DNA of 64,000 bases from Rhizobium sp. Leaf262 (GCF_001422245.1 NZ_LMMM01000004.1:124001-188000), one strand, 5' to 3'. Shown: positions 44,128 through 54,719, numbered from the stretch's first letter. Numbers and translations are program-made. Notes: generated by a model from the sequence alone, not told the origin.

Positions 44128-45504
44128 ATGGCACAGAATTGGACGCCCGGTAGCTGGAGACACAAGCCGATCCAGCAGGTTCCCGAATACCCCAGCGCCG
44201 CAGCGCTTGCGGCAACGGAAGCAACACTTGCGACCTATCCGCCGCTGGTGTTTGCCGGTGAAGCGCGTCGCTTGAAGAAGCAGCTTGCCAGCGTTGCCGA
44301 AGGCGAAGCGTTCCTGCTTCAGGGCGGCGATTGCGCCGAGAGCTTCCTTGAGCATGGCGCGGACAACATCCGCGACTTCTTTCGTGCCTTTCTGCAAATG
44401 GCCGTTGTCCTGACCTATGGCGCGCAGCTTCCTGTCGTCAAGGTTGGCCGCATTGCCGGTCAGTTCGCCAAGCCGCGCTCCTCGAACATCGAGTCGCAGA
44501 ACGGCGTCGATCTGCCGTCTTACCGCGGTGACATCATCAATGGCATCGAGTTCAACGAAGCCTCGCGCATTCCGAACCCGGAGCGCCAGCTGGATGCCTA
44601 TCGTCAGTCGGCGGCAACGCTGAACCTGCTGCGCGCCTTTGCCATGGGTGGTTATGCCAACCTCGAGAACGTGCATCAGTGGATGCTCGGCTTCGTCAAG
44701 GATAGCCCGCAGGCAGACCGTTACCGCAAGCTGGCCAGCCGCATTTCCGAAACCATGGACTTCATGAAGGCCATCGGTATCACGGCGGAAAATCAGCCGA
44801 GCCTGCGCGAAACCGATTTCTTCACCAGCCATGAAGCTTTGCTGCTCGGCTATGAAGAAGCGTTGACCCGCATCGATTCCACCTCCGGTGACTGGTATGC
44901 CACATCGGGCCACATGCTGTGGATCGGCGATCGTACGCGCCAGCTCGATCACGCTCATGTCGAATATTTCCGCGGCATCAAGAACCCGATCGGTCTGAAG
45001 TGCGGTCCATCCTTGCAGCCAGACAATCTGATCGAGCTGATCGATGCGCTGAACCCGACGAACGAAGCCGGTCGTCTGACGCTGATCTGCCGCTTCGGTC
45101 ACGACAAGGTTGCCGAAAGCCTGCCGAAGCTGATCCGCGCTGTTGAGAAGGAAGGCCGCAAGGTCGTCTGGTCCTGTGATCCGATGCATGGCAACACGAT
45201 CACGCTCAACCACTACAAGACGCGTCCGTTCGAGCGCATTCTGTCGGAAGTCGAAAGCTTCTTCCAGATCCACCGCGCCGAAGGCACGCATCCGGGTGGC
45301 ATTCACATCGAGATGACCGGCAAGGACGTGACGGAATGCACCGGCGGTGCACGCACGGTCACGGCAGATTCGCTGTCCGACCGCTACCACACCCATTGCG
45401 ACCCGCGTCTCAATGCGGATCAGGCGCTGGAACTGGCGTTCCTTCTGTCAGAGCGCATGAAGAGCGGCCGCGACGAAAAGCGTCTGGCCGTTGCCAACGG
45501 CTGA
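44128..45504 (+). CDS. aroF: Class II (plant-type) 3-deoxy-7-phosphoheptulonate synthase
   Basis: A 458-residue first enzyme of the shikimate pathway, joining phosphoenolpyruvate and erythrose 4-phosphate. The class II signatures [36 protein letters not shown] and [10 protein letters not shown] with [15 protein letters not shown] near the C-terminus are clear. ATG 44128 follows AGGTGGA; an in-frame GTG at 44119 is less likely. The symbol varies between genomes, but the enzyme call is firm. Confidence 0.96.
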   Translation: MAQNWTPGSWRHKPIQQVPEYPSAAALAATEATLATYPPLVFAGEARRLKKQLASVAEGEAFLLQGGDCAESFLEHGADNIRDFFRAFLQMAVVLTYGAQLPVVKVGRIAGQFAKPRSSNIESQNGVDLPSYRGDIINGIEFNEASRIPNPERQLDAYRQSAATLNLLRAFAMGGYANLENVHQWMLGFVKDSPQADRYRKLASRISETMDFMKAIGITAENQPSLRETDFFTSHEALLLGYEEALTRIDSTSGDWYATSGHMLWIGDRTRQLDHAHVEYFRGIKNPIGLKCGPSLQPDNLIELIDALNPTNEAGRLTLICRFGHDKVAESLPKLIRAVEKEGRKVVWSCDPMHGNTITLNHYKTRPFERILSEVESFFQIHRAEGTHPGGIHIEMTGKDVTECTGGARTVTADSLSDRYHTHCDPRLNADQALELAFLLSERMKSGRDEKRLAVANG

Positions 45505-45522
45505 TAACCTCAAGCATTTGCA

Positions 45523-45553
45523 AAAGCCGCCGGAGCGATCCGGCGGTTTTTTT
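45523..45553 (+). terminator. Hairpin terminator after the DAHP synthase gene
   Basis: GCCGCCGGA (45526-45534) pairs with TCCGGCGGT (45539-45547), including one G-T pair, followed by TTTTTTT. Confidence 0.9.
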
Positions 45554-45624
45554 ATGGGTGCTGTCTGGCTGGGATGACCATGTCGCGTTTGTCGGCATGG
45601 TGGTGAGTTCGCTGTGCTTCGTCC

Positions 45625-47355
45625 TTACTGCACCAGAGCCGGGTGGGCGCAACGCACGTCGGTGACGCGCACGTCGGCCTCGCCGATCTTGATGCCGAGC
45701 ACCATCAGCGTGTTGTAGAGCAGGGCGTCGATGGGAACGGTGGCCACCGAGAGCGTTTCGGCAAGAGCAGCCTGAACGAGTGTGGGGGAGCCGATCGTCA
45801 GAAACAGAACGTTGATATCCACATCGAGATTTTTCAGCAGTGATTTTACCAGCGATGTCGTGGCATCCTTGGTGGATACGCTTTTCACCGTCGCCTGCGT
45901 GATGTCGGATTGCTGAAACGTCAGTTTCGTCTTGGTCATGTTGGCGGCGTCGACATGCGCCATGCCGTTGATCTTGAGCACCAGCGAGTCGACGATTGCG
46001 GCCTTGGTAACGCGCGGGTCGCGTCCGAAATTGTTGAAACCGGCGGTGTCGACATTGCCCAGCGAAATTTCTGCAATGCCGGGCACGACGTCGACATCCA
46101 CAGCGCCGGTTCCGTTTGCCGAACAGCGGATATCGGTCAGTTTTGCTTCGGCATTGGCCACCTCGACATAGAGTGGCACATTGACCGACAGACCGAGAAG
46201 CGCTTTCAGGCCATCCACTTTTGTGTCGATGGAAAGCCGCGTCTGCGCTGTTCTGACGACAGTGCCGGGCGCACCCAATGCGACGGACGGCGTGCCGACG
46301 GGCGGTTCGCCGATGGCAAGGGTAATCTTCGTTCCTGCAAGTCCGGGTACCGTTAGTCCCGCATCGACGCTGACCTGCTTGCCGCCATTGGCTGCCGTAG
46401 CGGCTGCGGTGATGAGGTCGAACACACCGGCCTGCACGTTCAGATTTTCGGCATTGCCGATGTGCTTGTCGAGAATGGGTTCCAGCGCCAGCACCTGTTC
46501 CAACCGCAACTTGACGGTCGTCTTGTTGAGGGTCTTTTCGAGGTTTTTCAGTGCCGCTGTGACGGTGGGTCGTGTGCCGGTGGCCTTGATCAGCGCGGTG
46601 ATGAACTTGCCGTAGCCGACTTCCGTCTTCAGCACATCGCGATAGGTGCCCGCCGTCAGGCTGAGGTCGAGCGCCAGGGCATCGATGATCGCGAGAGCAT
46701 TCACATCGGCGGCGACGAGAGCCTGATAGTCCATCAGATTGAGCGAGACGCCGGTTCCCAGCAGCCCACTCAGCAAGTTGTTGAGCAGGCCATTGTTGAG
46801 GCTTGCGACCCTTGATCCAACGGAAAATGCCGCAACCCGCTGTGCCGCTGCTGTCCCCACGGCGGAAATGTCAGGCGCTGTCGTGAAGGTGCCTGCGAAA
46901 TAGATCCGGCCTTTTTCAACGATGTTGACTTTCACGGCGTTGGTTGGGACGGCCTTTTCCACGAAACGCTGGCCAACGCCGACACTGGCATCTGCGACGT
47001 ATCGCCCCTGGATGACTTCCGCGTAGCCGTCGCGACTGGAGAAGACAGTGTCGAGGTTAAAGGGAGTGGTGCCGGTATCCGTCAATATGCCGGCTGCCGT
47101 TTTGACGGCGATATTGTTGTCGTTGAGCTGGAAATACTGGTAGACGGCCCGCTCGGCATTCGTCGCCGAGGCCGCGGAAATGGCAGCCATGTCGGCGGTG
47201 GTCTGCAGGTGACGCTTTTGCAGCGTCAGTGAGCCATAGTCCACCCCCAGCGCAAGCACGCCCATCATCAAGGGTGCAGTGATGCCGGCCATGATGGCGA
47301 TGTTGCCGGAACGGTCTCGCAGCAGATGTCTGGCCTTGGAAACGTAACCGCGCAT
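45625..47355 (-). CDS. TadG-like pilus-related protein (DUF2134-like)
   Basis: A 576-residue protein with a TadG-type N-terminus: short basic segment DRSGNIAIMAGITAP and one membrane helix (about 16-40), then a long periplasmic part. Contains two regions of LxxLL-like helices and a beta-rich C-terminus with C-rich ending DVRCAHPALV. It follows the TadE-like gene with one base between, so they are coupled. ATG 47355 follows GGGGGAA. No tad ATPase, secretin or prepilin peptidase genes are in the window, so this is an orphan pair, as seen in several rhizobia. Confidence 0.82.
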   Translation of the reverse strand: MRGYVSKARHLLRDRSGNIAIMAGITAPLMMGVLALGVDYGSLTLQKRHLQTTADMAAISAASATNAERAVYQYFQLNDNNIAVKTAAGILTDTGTTPFNLDTVFSSRDGYAEVIQGRYVADASVGVGQRFVEKAVPTNAVKVNIVEKGRIYFAGTFTTAPDISAVGTAAAQRVAAFSVGSRVASLNNGLLNNLLSGLLGTGVSLNLMDYQALVAADVNALAIIDALALDLSLTAGTYRDVLKTEVGYGKFITALIKATGTRPTVTAALKNLEKTLNKTTVKLRLEQVLALEPILDKHIGNAENLNVQAGVFDLITAAATAANGGKQVSVDAGLTVPGLAGTKITLAIGEPPVGTPSVALGAPGTVVRTAQTRLSIDTKVDGLKALLGLSVNVPLYVEVANAEAKLTDIRCSANGTGAVDVDVVPGIAEISLGNVDTAGFNNFGRDPRVTKAAIVDSLVLKINGMAHVDAANMTKTKLTFQQSDITQATVKSVSTKDATTSLVKSLLKNLDVDINVLFLTIGSPTLVQAALAETLSVATVPIDALLYNTLMVLGIKIGEADVRVTDVRCAHPALVQ

Positions 47356-47356
47356 A

Positions 47357-47779
47357 TCAAATTCCCCCGATCCGAATGGTCGAAAAACGCCGTATGGTTT
47401 TGTCGGGAAGCGCGAAGCTGTAGAGGCTCCAGATCGGCAGGCCCGTCGCGTCATATTCCACGGTCACGGTAAACTGGTTGACATTGTTCGGGTCGCTGCC
47501 GACGCGCACATTCACAAGGTTCTTGTCGAGGAAAATGTAGTTCAGCGCGGTCCTGTCGACGAAGTCCTTGGCCAGCGTCTCTCGCTCGGTGCGATTGATG
47601 CCTGCGACCGCGGTGCGGGCGGCGTCGGCTGCGACCTGCTGCACGGCATAGGCCGCCGTCAGATATATGCCATAGGCGATCATGGTCAAAAGCACGAGGA
47701 TGAAGACCGGCGCAACGATGGCAAACTCCACCGCGGCAGAACCGGAGCGATTACGGAAAATTTCTGCCACAGACCTCAT
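47357..47779 (-). CDS. TadE-like pseudopilin family protein
   Basis: A 140-residue protein with the TadE signature at the N-terminus: FRNRSGSAAVEFAIVAPVFI with Glu at the expected pseudopilin position, then a hydrophobic helix (about 18-38) and a small C-terminal domain. TadE-like minor pilins are processed by a prepilin peptidase; the rest of the machinery is elsewhere. ATG 47779 has GGGGGAC a few bases upstream. Confidence 0.9.
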   Translation of the reverse strand: MRSVAEIFRNRSGSAAVEFAIVAPVFILVLLTMIAYGIYLTAAYAVQQVAADAARTAVAGINRTERETLAKDFVDRTALNYIFLDKNLVNVRVGSDPNNVNQFTVTVEYDATGLPIWSLYSFALPDKTIRRFSTIRIGGI

Positions 47780-47935
47780 GGCGTCCCCCGATCCGAAACA
47801 TTATTATTTTCGAATAGGCTAAAGTATAGGGATTGATTTTCTGTTAATCGGATAGCTGGCGGCTGTGTCGATCAGACCTGACATCTGTCAGGACATGTAC
47901 CAAAACGGACCGTCACCGGCAGCACTGTGGAGGCC

Positions 47936-48772
47936 TCAGATCAGTCGCAGCCCCTTGAAGCTGACATGGCCGTCCTTGCCGATGATGATGTGGTCGTGCA
48001 CGGCAATTCCAAGCGGCTTTGCGGTTTCGACGATGGTCTTGGTCATCTCTATGTCGGCGCGGGACGGGGTGGGATCGCCGCTGGGATGATTGTGGACAAG
48101 GATGATCGCGGTCGATGAAAGCTCCAGCGCCCGTCGCACCACTTCACGCGGATAGACCGGCGTATGGTCCACGGTGCCCTGTCCCTGCACTTCATCGGCA
48201 ATCAGCACATTGCGCTTGTCGAGAAAAAGAATGCGGAACTGTTCGCGCGCCTCATGCGCCATGACGGCGCGGCAATAGTCGATGACGGATGACCACGAGG
48301 CCAGCACCTCCTTTTTGCGAATTTCGCTTTTCAGCATACGCTGGGAGACAGACGCGATGAGCTTGAGGTCGAGAGCCACATTTTCGCCCACGCCCTTCAC
48401 CTCCTGCAAGAGCGAGATGGGTGCGCCCATGACGCCGCCGAAGGTTCCGAACCGCGCAATCAGCGCCTTCGCGATAGGCTTGGTATCGCGCCGCGGGATG
48501 AGCCGGAACAGCAGAAGCTCCAGCAGCTCGTAATCGGCCAGCGCCGCATCGCCATTGTCCCGGTATTTGCTGCGCAGCCTTTCCCGGTGGCCGTGATAAT
48601 GGGCGACGTCACTGTCCGGGGATACGGGCGGCTCCGCCTTGACCTTGCGGGTCGTCGGACGCGGCTCTGCAAAGAACCCCCGTTCATCCGCAGCTTCGGC
48701 AAGTCCGTCGCTGCCGCCCTCGTTGGAAGTGAACAATGTCTTCTGGTCGGCGGGGCGTTTGGCCATCGGCAT
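47936..48772 (-). CDS. radC: RadC family protein (JAB-domain)
   Basis: A 278-residue protein: variable N-terminus, a helix-hairpin-helix [16 protein letters not shown] and a C-terminal JAB/MPN metalloprotease-like domain with [18 protein letters not shown]. Though named for DNA repair, the true role of RadC is unresolved. ATG 48772 (MPMAKR) and ATG 48766 are both possible. It is last in the leftward phaC-sfsA-map-radC group, 13 bases after map. Confidence 0.94.
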   Translation of the reverse strand: MPMAKRPADQKTLFTSNEGGSDGLAEAADERGFFAEPRPTTRKVKAEPPVSPDSDVAHYHGHRERLRSKYRDNGDAALADYELLELLLFRLIPRRDTKPIAKALIARFGTFGGVMGAPISLLQEVKGVGENVALDLKLIASVSQRMLKSEIRKKEVLASWSSVIDYCRAVMAHEAREQFRILFLDKRNVLIADEVQGQGTVDHTPVYPREVVRRALELSSTAIILVHNHPSGDPTPSRADIEMTKTIVETAKPLGIAVHDHIIIGKDGHVSFKGLRLI

Positions 48773-48785
48773 CGTCTCGCTTGAA

Positions 48786-49616
48786 TTAGATCGGGGGCAG
48801 TCCGGGGCGGTGCTGACCGCCGGGTGACAGGGTGAAGATTTCACAGCCCGTGGCGGTCACGCCTACGGCATGTTCGTATTGTGCCGATAAAGACCGGTCA
48901 CGGGTCACCGCCGTCCAGCCATCCGACAGAACCTTTACATGCGGCTTGCCCAGATTGATCATCGGCTCGATGGTGAAGATCATGCCTTCACGAATTTCCG
49001 GTCCGTCCGATTCCTTGCCGTAATGCAGAATGTTCGGCGTGTCGTGGAACAGGCGTCCGACGCCGTGGCCGCAGAAATCCGTGACCACCGAGCAGCGCTG
49101 TGCTTCCGCATAGGCCTGGATGGCGGCGCCGATGGCACCGGTGCGGGCACCGGGACGCACGGCGGCGATGCCGCGCATCAGGCATTCATAGGTGACTTCC
49201 AGCAGCCGTTCGGAAGCGCGCTTGATCTGCCCGACAGGATACATGCGGCTCGAATCACCATACCAGCCGTCGAGAATATAGGTCACGTCTATATTGACGA
49301 TGTCGCCTTCGCGAAGCGGCTTGTCGTCTGGAATGCCGTGGCAAACGACGTGGTTGATGGAGGTGCAGACGGATTTGGTGTAGCCGCGATAGTTCAGCGT
49401 GGCGGGCAGGGCGTCGTGATCCATGCCGAACTCGAAGACGAAGCGGTCGATCGCGTTGGTCGTTACGCCCGGCTTGACGATATCGGCCAGCTCGTCGAGG
49501 CACTGCGCCGTCAACTGGCTTGCCTTGCGCATGCCTGCGAAGTCTTCCGCATTATACAGGCGGATCACGCCGGTATTCTTCATGGGTGCCGTTGCCGCGT
49601 CGATATAGGTAACCAT
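48786..49616 (-). CDS. map: Methionine aminopeptidase, type I
   Basis: A 276-residue enzyme removing the initiator methionine. Metal ligands: two Asp in [18 protein letters not shown], His in [12 protein letters not shown], Glu in TIEPM and Glu in QYEHAVGVT. It lacks an N-terminal zinc domain, as usual in bacteria. ATG 49616. Third in the phaC-sfsA-map-radC group. Confidence 0.97.
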   Translation of the reverse strand: MVTYIDAATAPMKNTGVIRLYNAEDFAGMRKASQLTAQCLDELADIVKPGVTTNAIDRFVFEFGMDHDALPATLNYRGYTKSVCTSINHVVCHGIPDDKPLREGDIVNIDVTYILDGWYGDSSRMYPVGQIKRASERLLEVTYECLMRGIAAVRPGARTGAIGAAIQAYAEAQRCSVVTDFCGHGVGRLFHDTPNILHYGKESDGPEIREGMIFTIEPMINLGKPHVKVLSDGWTAVTRDRSLSAQYEHAVGVTATGCEIFTLSPGGQHRPGLPPI

Positions 49617-49647
49617 TGTATCGCTTTCTTGTGCTTTATGCTTCGTT

Positions 49648-50367
49648 TCATAATGCAGCAGGGTGCCAGTCGTCTATTGCAACCATGTCGTTTGCGATGA
49701 TTTCCCGTTCCGAGACACGACATTTGATGGCGTAGGCCTCCACCCCTCGGGCCATGGCGCGCCGAAAAGCGGTGAAATAGATGGGATCGAGATCGGCACA
49801 GATGCGCAGGCGCTCGCAATCGTCCCGCTGGATCAGGTAGAGCATGACCGCCCGACGACCGGCCTGTGCCGCGTCGCCAAGCTCTTCGAGATGTTTCGTC
49901 CCGCGCTTGGTGGCCGTGTCGGGAAACTCCGCCAGTCCTTTTTGCCGGGTGAAATGCACGTTCTTCACCTCGACATAGGCATCCGGTCGCCCCGGTGCCG
50001 ACAGCAGGAAGTCGATGCGGGAATTGACGCCGTATTTCTGCTCACGCTTCAGGACGGTATAACCCGCCAGCTGCGGCACTTTCCCGCCCTCGATGGCTTC
50101 CTGTGCAAGCCTGTTGGGCATGCCGGTGTTGATTCCCACCACTGTTCCATCAGCTTCGACCAGTTCCAGCATATGGCGATATTTGCGGGTGGGGCTGTCA
50201 TGCTGCGAAAGCCAGATGCGGGAACCCGGCGTCGTCAATCCGCGCATGGAGCCGGTATTGGGGCAGGAGCCTGTGATCTCGGTACCGTCTTCGAGCACAG
50301 CATCGAAGAGAAAACGCTTGTAGCGGGCAACGAGCGTGGCGGGAATGAGCGGAGAATCAAAAACCAT
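49648..50367 (-). CDS. sfsA: SfsA family sugar fermentation stimulation protein
   Basis: A 239-residue protein with the OB-fold/nuclease-like SfsA signature: [42 protein letters not shown] and [23 protein letters not shown]. Originally linked to maltose metabolism and DNA binding; function still unclear. ATG 50367. It lies 26 bases after phaC and 31 before map on the same strand. Confidence 0.95.
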   Translation of the reverse strand: MVFDSPLIPATLVARYKRFLFDAVLEDGTEITGSCPNTGSMRGLTTPGSRIWLSQHDSPTRKYRHMLELVEADGTVVGINTGMPNRLAQEAIEGGKVPQLAGYTVLKREQKYGVNSRIDFLLSAPGRPDAYVEVKNVHFTRQKGLAEFPDTATKRGTKHLEELGDAAQAGRRAVMLYLIQRDDCERLRICADLDPIYFTAFRRAMARGVEAYAIKCRVSEREIIANDMVAIDDWHPAAL

Positions 50368-50393
50368 GGCGCAGTGTCGGGTTCGCCGGACGT

Positions 50394-52241
50394 TTATTCA
50401 AGCACATAGGTTCCCGGCGCGTCGCACAGCGGTACCATCGCAGCCCCGCCGGGCAGGCGGGCAGGGACCTTGCGCTTGTCCTGGCTTTCGATCCACTTTT
50501 GCCAGTGCGGCCACCATGAACCCTTGTGCACGCTTGCAGCCTGCTGCCACGCGTCGAAGTCACCATCGGGTGACGCGCCGGTCCAGTATTGATACTTGTC
50601 CATGTCGGGCGGGTTGACGACACCGGCAATATGGCCGGATGCGCTCAGAACGAATTCCACTGGCCCACCAAAGCAGCCGGACCCGGTAAAGACTGATTTC
50701 GCCGGGGCGATATGGTCCTCGCGGGTGGCAAGGTCGAAGACCGGGATGGTCACGTCTTTCAGGTCCAGAACCTTGCCCAGCACCTGCATGCGGCCTTCGG
50801 CCAGATTGTTCTCCATATAGCAGTTTCGTAGATAGTAGGAATGATTGGCGGCAGCGACGCGGGTGGAATCGGAATTCCAGTAAAGAAGGTCAAAGGGCGG
50901 CGGTTGCGCGCCGCGCAGGTAATTGTCCACCACATAGGGCCAGATCAGGTCGGAGGCGCGCAGCATGTTGAAGACGCTGGCCATGATTGCGCCATCCAGA
51001 TAGCCGACCGCCTTCATGTGAGCGTCCAGCGCGGCAAGTTGCTGCTCGTCGATGAAGACCTTCAGGTCGCCCGCATGGGTGAAATCGGTCTGTGCGGCGA
51101 GAAGCGTTGCGGAGCGAATGCGCTTGTTCTTTTCCTGTGCGTGCAGCGCCAGCGTCGAAGCCAGCAGCGTGCCACCGATGCAGTAACCCACCGCATTGAT
51201 CTGTTCTTCGCCAGTTGCCTTCTCGATGGAATCAAGCGCGAAATCGATGCCTTCGCTTGTGTATTCGTCCCATCCCTTGTCCGCGTGGCGGGCATCCGGG
51301 TTGACCCATGAGATCATGAAGACGCTATGGCCCTGGTCCACGCACCATTTGACGTAGGACCTGCGGGCGTTGAGATCCAGAATGTAGAACTTGTTGATCC
51401 ATGGCGGGATGATCAGCAGCGGTCGCTTCAGTACCTTATCGGTAGAAGGCGCATACTGGATGATTTCACACAGATCGGAGCGGGCGATCACCTTGCCCGG
51501 TGTGACGGCAATATTCTGCCCGATGACGAATTTGCTGTAGTCGGTCTGGCGCAGCTTGATTTTGCCATTGCCCGCCGCCATGTCTTCGGCCAGCTGTGCC
51601 ATGCCCTTGACGAGATTGGCTCCGCTGGTGGCCACCGTTTCGCGAAAGACCTGCGGGTTGGTAAAAGCGAAGTTTGCCGGAGAAATCGCCTCCGTCACCT
51701 GCCGCATATAGAATCGCGCCTTCTGACGTGTGTGCTCGTCCAGCCCGTCCGCTTCGTTGACCATCCTGTCGGCCCAGCTGGCGGTAGCGAAATAAACCTT
51801 TTGCAGAAAGTCAAAGAACGGGTTGGCCTGCCAGTCGGCGTCGGTGAAGCGCTTGTTCCTGCGCTCGCCGTCTGCCTGCGCCTGCGCCCCCACGGGCGCG
51901 CCCGATAGCTGCGATAGCGATGCCTGCCAGATATCGAAATAGCTGGAAAGCAGATGAGTCTGCGCCTCCACGGAACGCTGTGGCTCCGCCATCCAGTATT
52001 CCGCCACATCGGAAAGTGTTTTGAACAGGTCGCTGGCGGGGCTTGCAGCAGATTGCGGGATCTCGCCGCGTTCGCGCGGGGCCAGCCATTCGGAGGCTGC
52101 CTTGCCCAGATTTTCCAGCGCTCGCGCCACGTTCATGGCAAAGGCCTGGGGATCACGCAGGATGTAGGCGTCTGCGGATTTGGGATCGAAGCCTTCAGGC
52201 TTTTCCTCCTTGTCGTCAAAGCCGCCCTGCGTACCCTTCAT
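50394..52241 (-). CDS. phaC: Class I poly(3-hydroxyalkanoate) polymerase
   Basis: A 615-residue class I PHA synthase polymerising hydroxyacyl-CoA into carbon-storage granules. The lipase-like box VGYCIGGT holds catalytic C354; D509 (REDHIAP) and H537 (SGHIAG) complete the triad. The usual class I N-terminal helical domain is present. Start ATG 52241 has GGAGAAG seven bases upstream; the frame is open for 96 more bases but without likeness to the family. No phaA/phaB genes in the window. It heads the leftward sfsA-map-radC group. Confidence 0.97.
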   Translation of the reverse strand: MKGTQGGFDDKEEKPEGFDPKSADAYILRDPQAFAMNVARALENLGKAASEWLAPRERGEIPQSAASPASDLFKTLSDVAEYWMAEPQRSVEAQTHLLSSYFDIWQASLSQLSGAPVGAQAQADGERRNKRFTDADWQANPFFDFLQKVYFATASWADRMVNEADGLDEHTRQKARFYMRQVTEAISPANFAFTNPQVFRETVATSGANLVKGMAQLAEDMAAGNGKIKLRQTDYSKFVIGQNIAVTPGKVIARSDLCEIIQYAPSTDKVLKRPLLIIPPWINKFYILDLNARRSYVKWCVDQGHSVFMISWVNPDARHADKGWDEYTSEGIDFALDSIEKATGEEQINAVGYCIGGTLLASTLALHAQEKNKRIRSATLLAAQTDFTHAGDLKVFIDEQQLAALDAHMKAVGYLDGAIMASVFNMLRASDLIWPYVVDNYLRGAQPPPFDLLYWNSDSTRVAAANHSYYLRNCYMENNLAEGRMQVLGKVLDLKDVTIPVFDLATREDHIAPAKSVFTGSGCFGGPVEFVLSASGHIAGVVNPPDMDKYQYWTGASPDGDFDAWQQAASVHKGSWWPHWQKWIESQDKRKVPARLPGGAAMVPLCDAPGTYVLE

Positions 52242-52368
52242 ACATTCTTCTCCACCGCATTTTTGTGTTTGCACATTCTGCATGAAAACGAATACAAGTT
52301 CCAGCAACACAGACGCCAGAGAAATGGCGTCCGGCATTTGAATAATTCGTTACAGGCGGGATTTCGAA

Positions 52369-52773
52369 ATGGTGGGCAAGCATATGGATGGCGTAAGGGT
52401 AGCAACGGTGCTGTCCGTATGCGGTGTTCTTCTGCCGCTTCTGGCCGCCTGCAAGACGCTGCCGCCGGTTGTCGCGCCGGAAAGCATGCCGCGTCCCCAG
52501 GCGCAGATCGTCGGCCCGCAAAAGGTGGATGCATCGCCCGTGGCGCAAAAGCGCGATACCGGCACCTATCCTACATTCGCCAAGCCGATGACCGCGGCGC
52601 TGCCGCAGATGGAAAATGAAGAAGCGGGTTCCATGGAAACCACCATGACCCGTCTCGGCGCCGCCCGCCGCAAGGGCCAGATTTCCGAAGCGCAATACAA
52701 GCGTCAGGTCGCCGAACTTCGTGCGTTGCAGGAACAGCAGAAGCCTGTGGCGACACCCGCCGCCTCGCAGTAA
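52369..52773 (+). CDS. Small putative lipoprotein
   Basis: A 134-residue protein with a hydrophobic N-terminus ending LLPLLAAC, a good lipobox, so it is probably lipidated at Cys28. The rest is disordered and Pro-rich, with a C-terminal amphipathic helix (RRKGQISEAQYKRQVAELRA) that resembles a SHOCT motif. I do not know its function. ATG 52369 or ATG 52384 are possible starts. It is divergent from phaC. Confidence 0.78.
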   Translation: MVGKHMDGVRVATVLSVCGVLLPLLAACKTLPPVVAPESMPRPQAQIVGPQKVDASPVAQKRDTGTYPTFAKPMTAALPQMENEEAGSMETTMTRLGAARRKGQISEAQYKRQVAELRALQEQQKPVATPAASQ

Positions 52774-52869
52774 AGCGAACCTGAAGGGGCAAGACGAACG
52801 CTTGCCCCCGACCAGACCTTGGCACAAACGGCACGCAGGCCCGTTCCGTCCGTCAACGTTGCGAGCTTC

Positions 52870-53616
52870 TCACCAGTTCTTCTGAAGCAGTTCGCCCGCT
52901 GCAGAGCAGGCGTAAAAACCTGCCGTGGGGCCGAAGGCGTGCGTCATCGCCAGTGCGACCGCCGGGCGGGCACCGTCTTCCGGTGCGTGACCGGGTCCGT
53001 TCCCGGTCATATCCGTGGACGTCAGACCCGGGTCCACCGCATTCACCTTGATGCCTTCGCGATCCAGTTCCTTGGCCAGCTTGACCGTCACCATGTTCAG
53101 TGCTGCCTTCGATGCGCAATATCCGCCAAAACCGACCGTCCATGTCTCGCTTCGCATGTCCAGCGCGTCCGTGAGTGAACTCAGGCCGCTGCTCATCATC
53201 ACGATACGGGCAGCCTTTGATCTGCGCAGCAGTGGCAGGAAGGCCTGCGTCACGCGCAGGACACCGAACACATTGGTCTCGAACATCTGCCGGATTTCGT
53301 CCATTGATTCGTCGGCGAGGGAAGGAGGCTGTCCAAACATGAGGCCTGCATTGTTGACCAGCACATCAAGACCGCCCGTCTCACCGTCGATGGTTCGGGC
53401 CGCTGCCGCCACGCTTGTGTCACTGGTAACGTCGAGCAAGACAGCACGGGCGTCGATTCCCTCGCTCCGCAACTGGACGGCGGCTGCTTCGCCGCGCGAA
53501 AGGTCGCGGCAGCCGAGCCACACCCGATAGCCATTCGTCCCCAGCTGACGGGCGATGGCCAGCCCAATTCCCTTGTTTGCACCTGTAACAAGCGCGGATA
53601 GTGGTGTGTGAGTCAT
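52870..53616 (-). CDS. SDR-family NAD(P)-dependent oxidoreductase
   Basis: A 248-residue short-chain dehydrogenase. Cofactor motif TGANKGIG, NNAG and catalytic Ser-Tyr-Lys (SSGLSS, then YCASK) are present. Asn/Arg after the glycine motif (GCRDLSR) suggests NADPH. Substrate unknown. ATG 53616 with AGGGAAAG. It lies downstream of a MarR-type gene with a palindromic operator between them, so it is likely the MarR target. Confidence 0.93.
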   Translation of the reverse strand: MTHTPLSALVTGANKGIGLAIARQLGTNGYRVWLGCRDLSRGEAAAVQLRSEGIDARAVLLDVTSDTSVAAAARTIDGETGGLDVLVNNAGLMFGQPPSLADESMDEIRQMFETNVFGVLRVTQAFLPLLRRSKAARIVMMSSGLSSLTDALDMRSETWTVGFGGYCASKAALNMVTVKLAKELDREGIKVNAVDPGLTSTDMTGNGPGHAPEDGARPAVALAMTHAFGPTAGFYACSAAGELLQKNW

Positions 53617-53649
53617 AGTGCTTTCCCTGATAGTTTTGGCTATCAGAAT

Positions 53650-53672
53650 AATAATACGAATTTCGTACTATT
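53650..53672. promoter_or_regulatory. Palindromic operator between marR-like and SDR genes
   Basis: A 23-base palindrome with one mismatch, centred on TACGAA-T-TTCGTA (53655-53667). It overlaps the marR stop codon and lies 34 bases before the SDR start. MarR proteins bind such AT-rich palindromes, so this is probably the operator for the SDR gene. Confidence 0.6.
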
Positions 53673-54106
53673 CAATGTTCGTAGTTTGCTATTTTTTGCG
53701 TCAGACGCAGGAATTCCGACCTGTCGGCGGGATCGAGCGCTTCCAGCATCGCACGGCACGACGCCCGATATCCGTCGACATAGCCCGCAACCGCATCCTG
53801 CCCTTTGGGGGTGATCGTCAGCGCCACGGAGCGTCGATTTGCTTCCAGTCGCTGGCGGTCGATCATGTCGCGGCGCACCAGCCGCTCGGCTGAAGACGAC
53901 ATCGTCGTCAGCGGCACCTGGAGATGCCGCGCCACGTCGCCCAGACTACAATCGGCATGCTCATTGATGAAAAGAAGAGCCTGGATATCAAGCGCATTGA
54001 GCGTTTGCTGCAGAGCGGCGGACGCTTCGGCCACCTTGAAACGGCGCGTGAAACGCTCGAAGGCAATGGCGAGTTCTTCAGTTTGTTCTGTCGTCGGTTC
54101 TGTCAT
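53672..54106 (-). CDS. MarR-family transcriptional regulator
   Basis: A 144-residue winged helix regulator. The helix-turn-helix is CSLGDVARHLQVPLTTMSSSAERLV and the wing RRSVALTITPKGQ. The N-terminal helices and the C-terminal helix make the dimer. ATG 54106 (MTEPTTEQ) is chosen; the open frame extends upstream without likeness. Ligand unknown. It is upstream of and cotranscribed with, or regulating, the SDR gene. Confidence 0.92.
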   Translation of the reverse strand: MTEPTTEQTEELAIAFERFTRRFKVAEASAALQQTLNALDIQALLFINEHADCSLGDVARHLQVPLTTMSSSAERLVRRDMIDRQRLEANRRSVALTITPKGQDAVAGYVDGYRASCRAMLEALDPADRSEFLRLTQKIANYEH

Positions 54107-54253
54107 GTTTGGAATTAAGCATTTCCGATCCTCGAATGTAAGACGCACGACAAAGCATATCTCCCCAGCAGCGCGTTCTCGTGCCCACCGAAGAAGCAGG
54201 ACATTCATTTGCAATGACAGACGTCAATTCCTCAGCTTGTTGCCGCACCGTCG

Positions 54254-54415
54254 CTAGGAAACATGCAAGAGCTTTTGCCCTGCATAGGTGCCGATGAAGG
54301 CGCCCGCAGCGCCGGCAAGGGCGGAAAGCCACAACGGCATATCGAAACTGTCAGCGATCCAGACGGATGCACCCGCCAATACGCCACCAATCAGACTGGT
54401 CAGAAATGTTTTCAT
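54254..54415 (-). CDS. Small membrane protein (53 residues)
   Basis: ATG 54415 follows GGAGGATGTG, a strong ribosome binding site. The 53 residues form two short hydrophobic helices (FLTSLIGGVLAGASVWIA and WLSALAGAAGAFIGTYAG) with glycine zipper-like motifs and a short charged end. I do not recognise it; it could be a small membrane modulator or holin-like protein. It is leftward, upstream of marR. Confidence 0.6.
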   Translation of the reverse strand: MKTFLTSLIGGVLAGASVWIADSFDMPLWLSALAGAAGAFIGTYAGQKLLHVS

Positions 54416-54656
54416 CACATCCTCCACGGTCTCTGCAGTCTCCATTTTTCGGGAGAGGCTTCAGCGCAAGGATAGCCCGAATCGGACAAATTCAAAACTG
54501 CGCGATAGTTGGCTGCATGCGCAGTCGACCGCTGGCCGTTCGTCTCCTGCGAATGGGAAACGGCTGGCGTTAACAAGGCGTTACCCGCATCTTGCGCGTT
54601 TTACGCTTTCCGACAACCCCCGGCTTACCGCGCTTCTTAAACGAATAGAGGCACTT

Positions 54657-54719
54657 ATGCTCTATATATGGAAGCAGGGAGGCCACTGGTTGGCACACGC
54701 TGGGGAGCGTAAAAGATGA
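54657..54719 (+). CDS. Possible leader peptide (20 residues)
   Basis: ATG 54657 with GAGG upstream opens a 20-residue frame (MLYIWKQGGHWLAHAGERKR) whose TGA overlaps the ATG of the next small gene (ATGA). This arrangement suggests translational coupling. Too short for family assignment. Confidence 0.3.
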   Translation: MLYIWKQGGHWLAHAGERKR

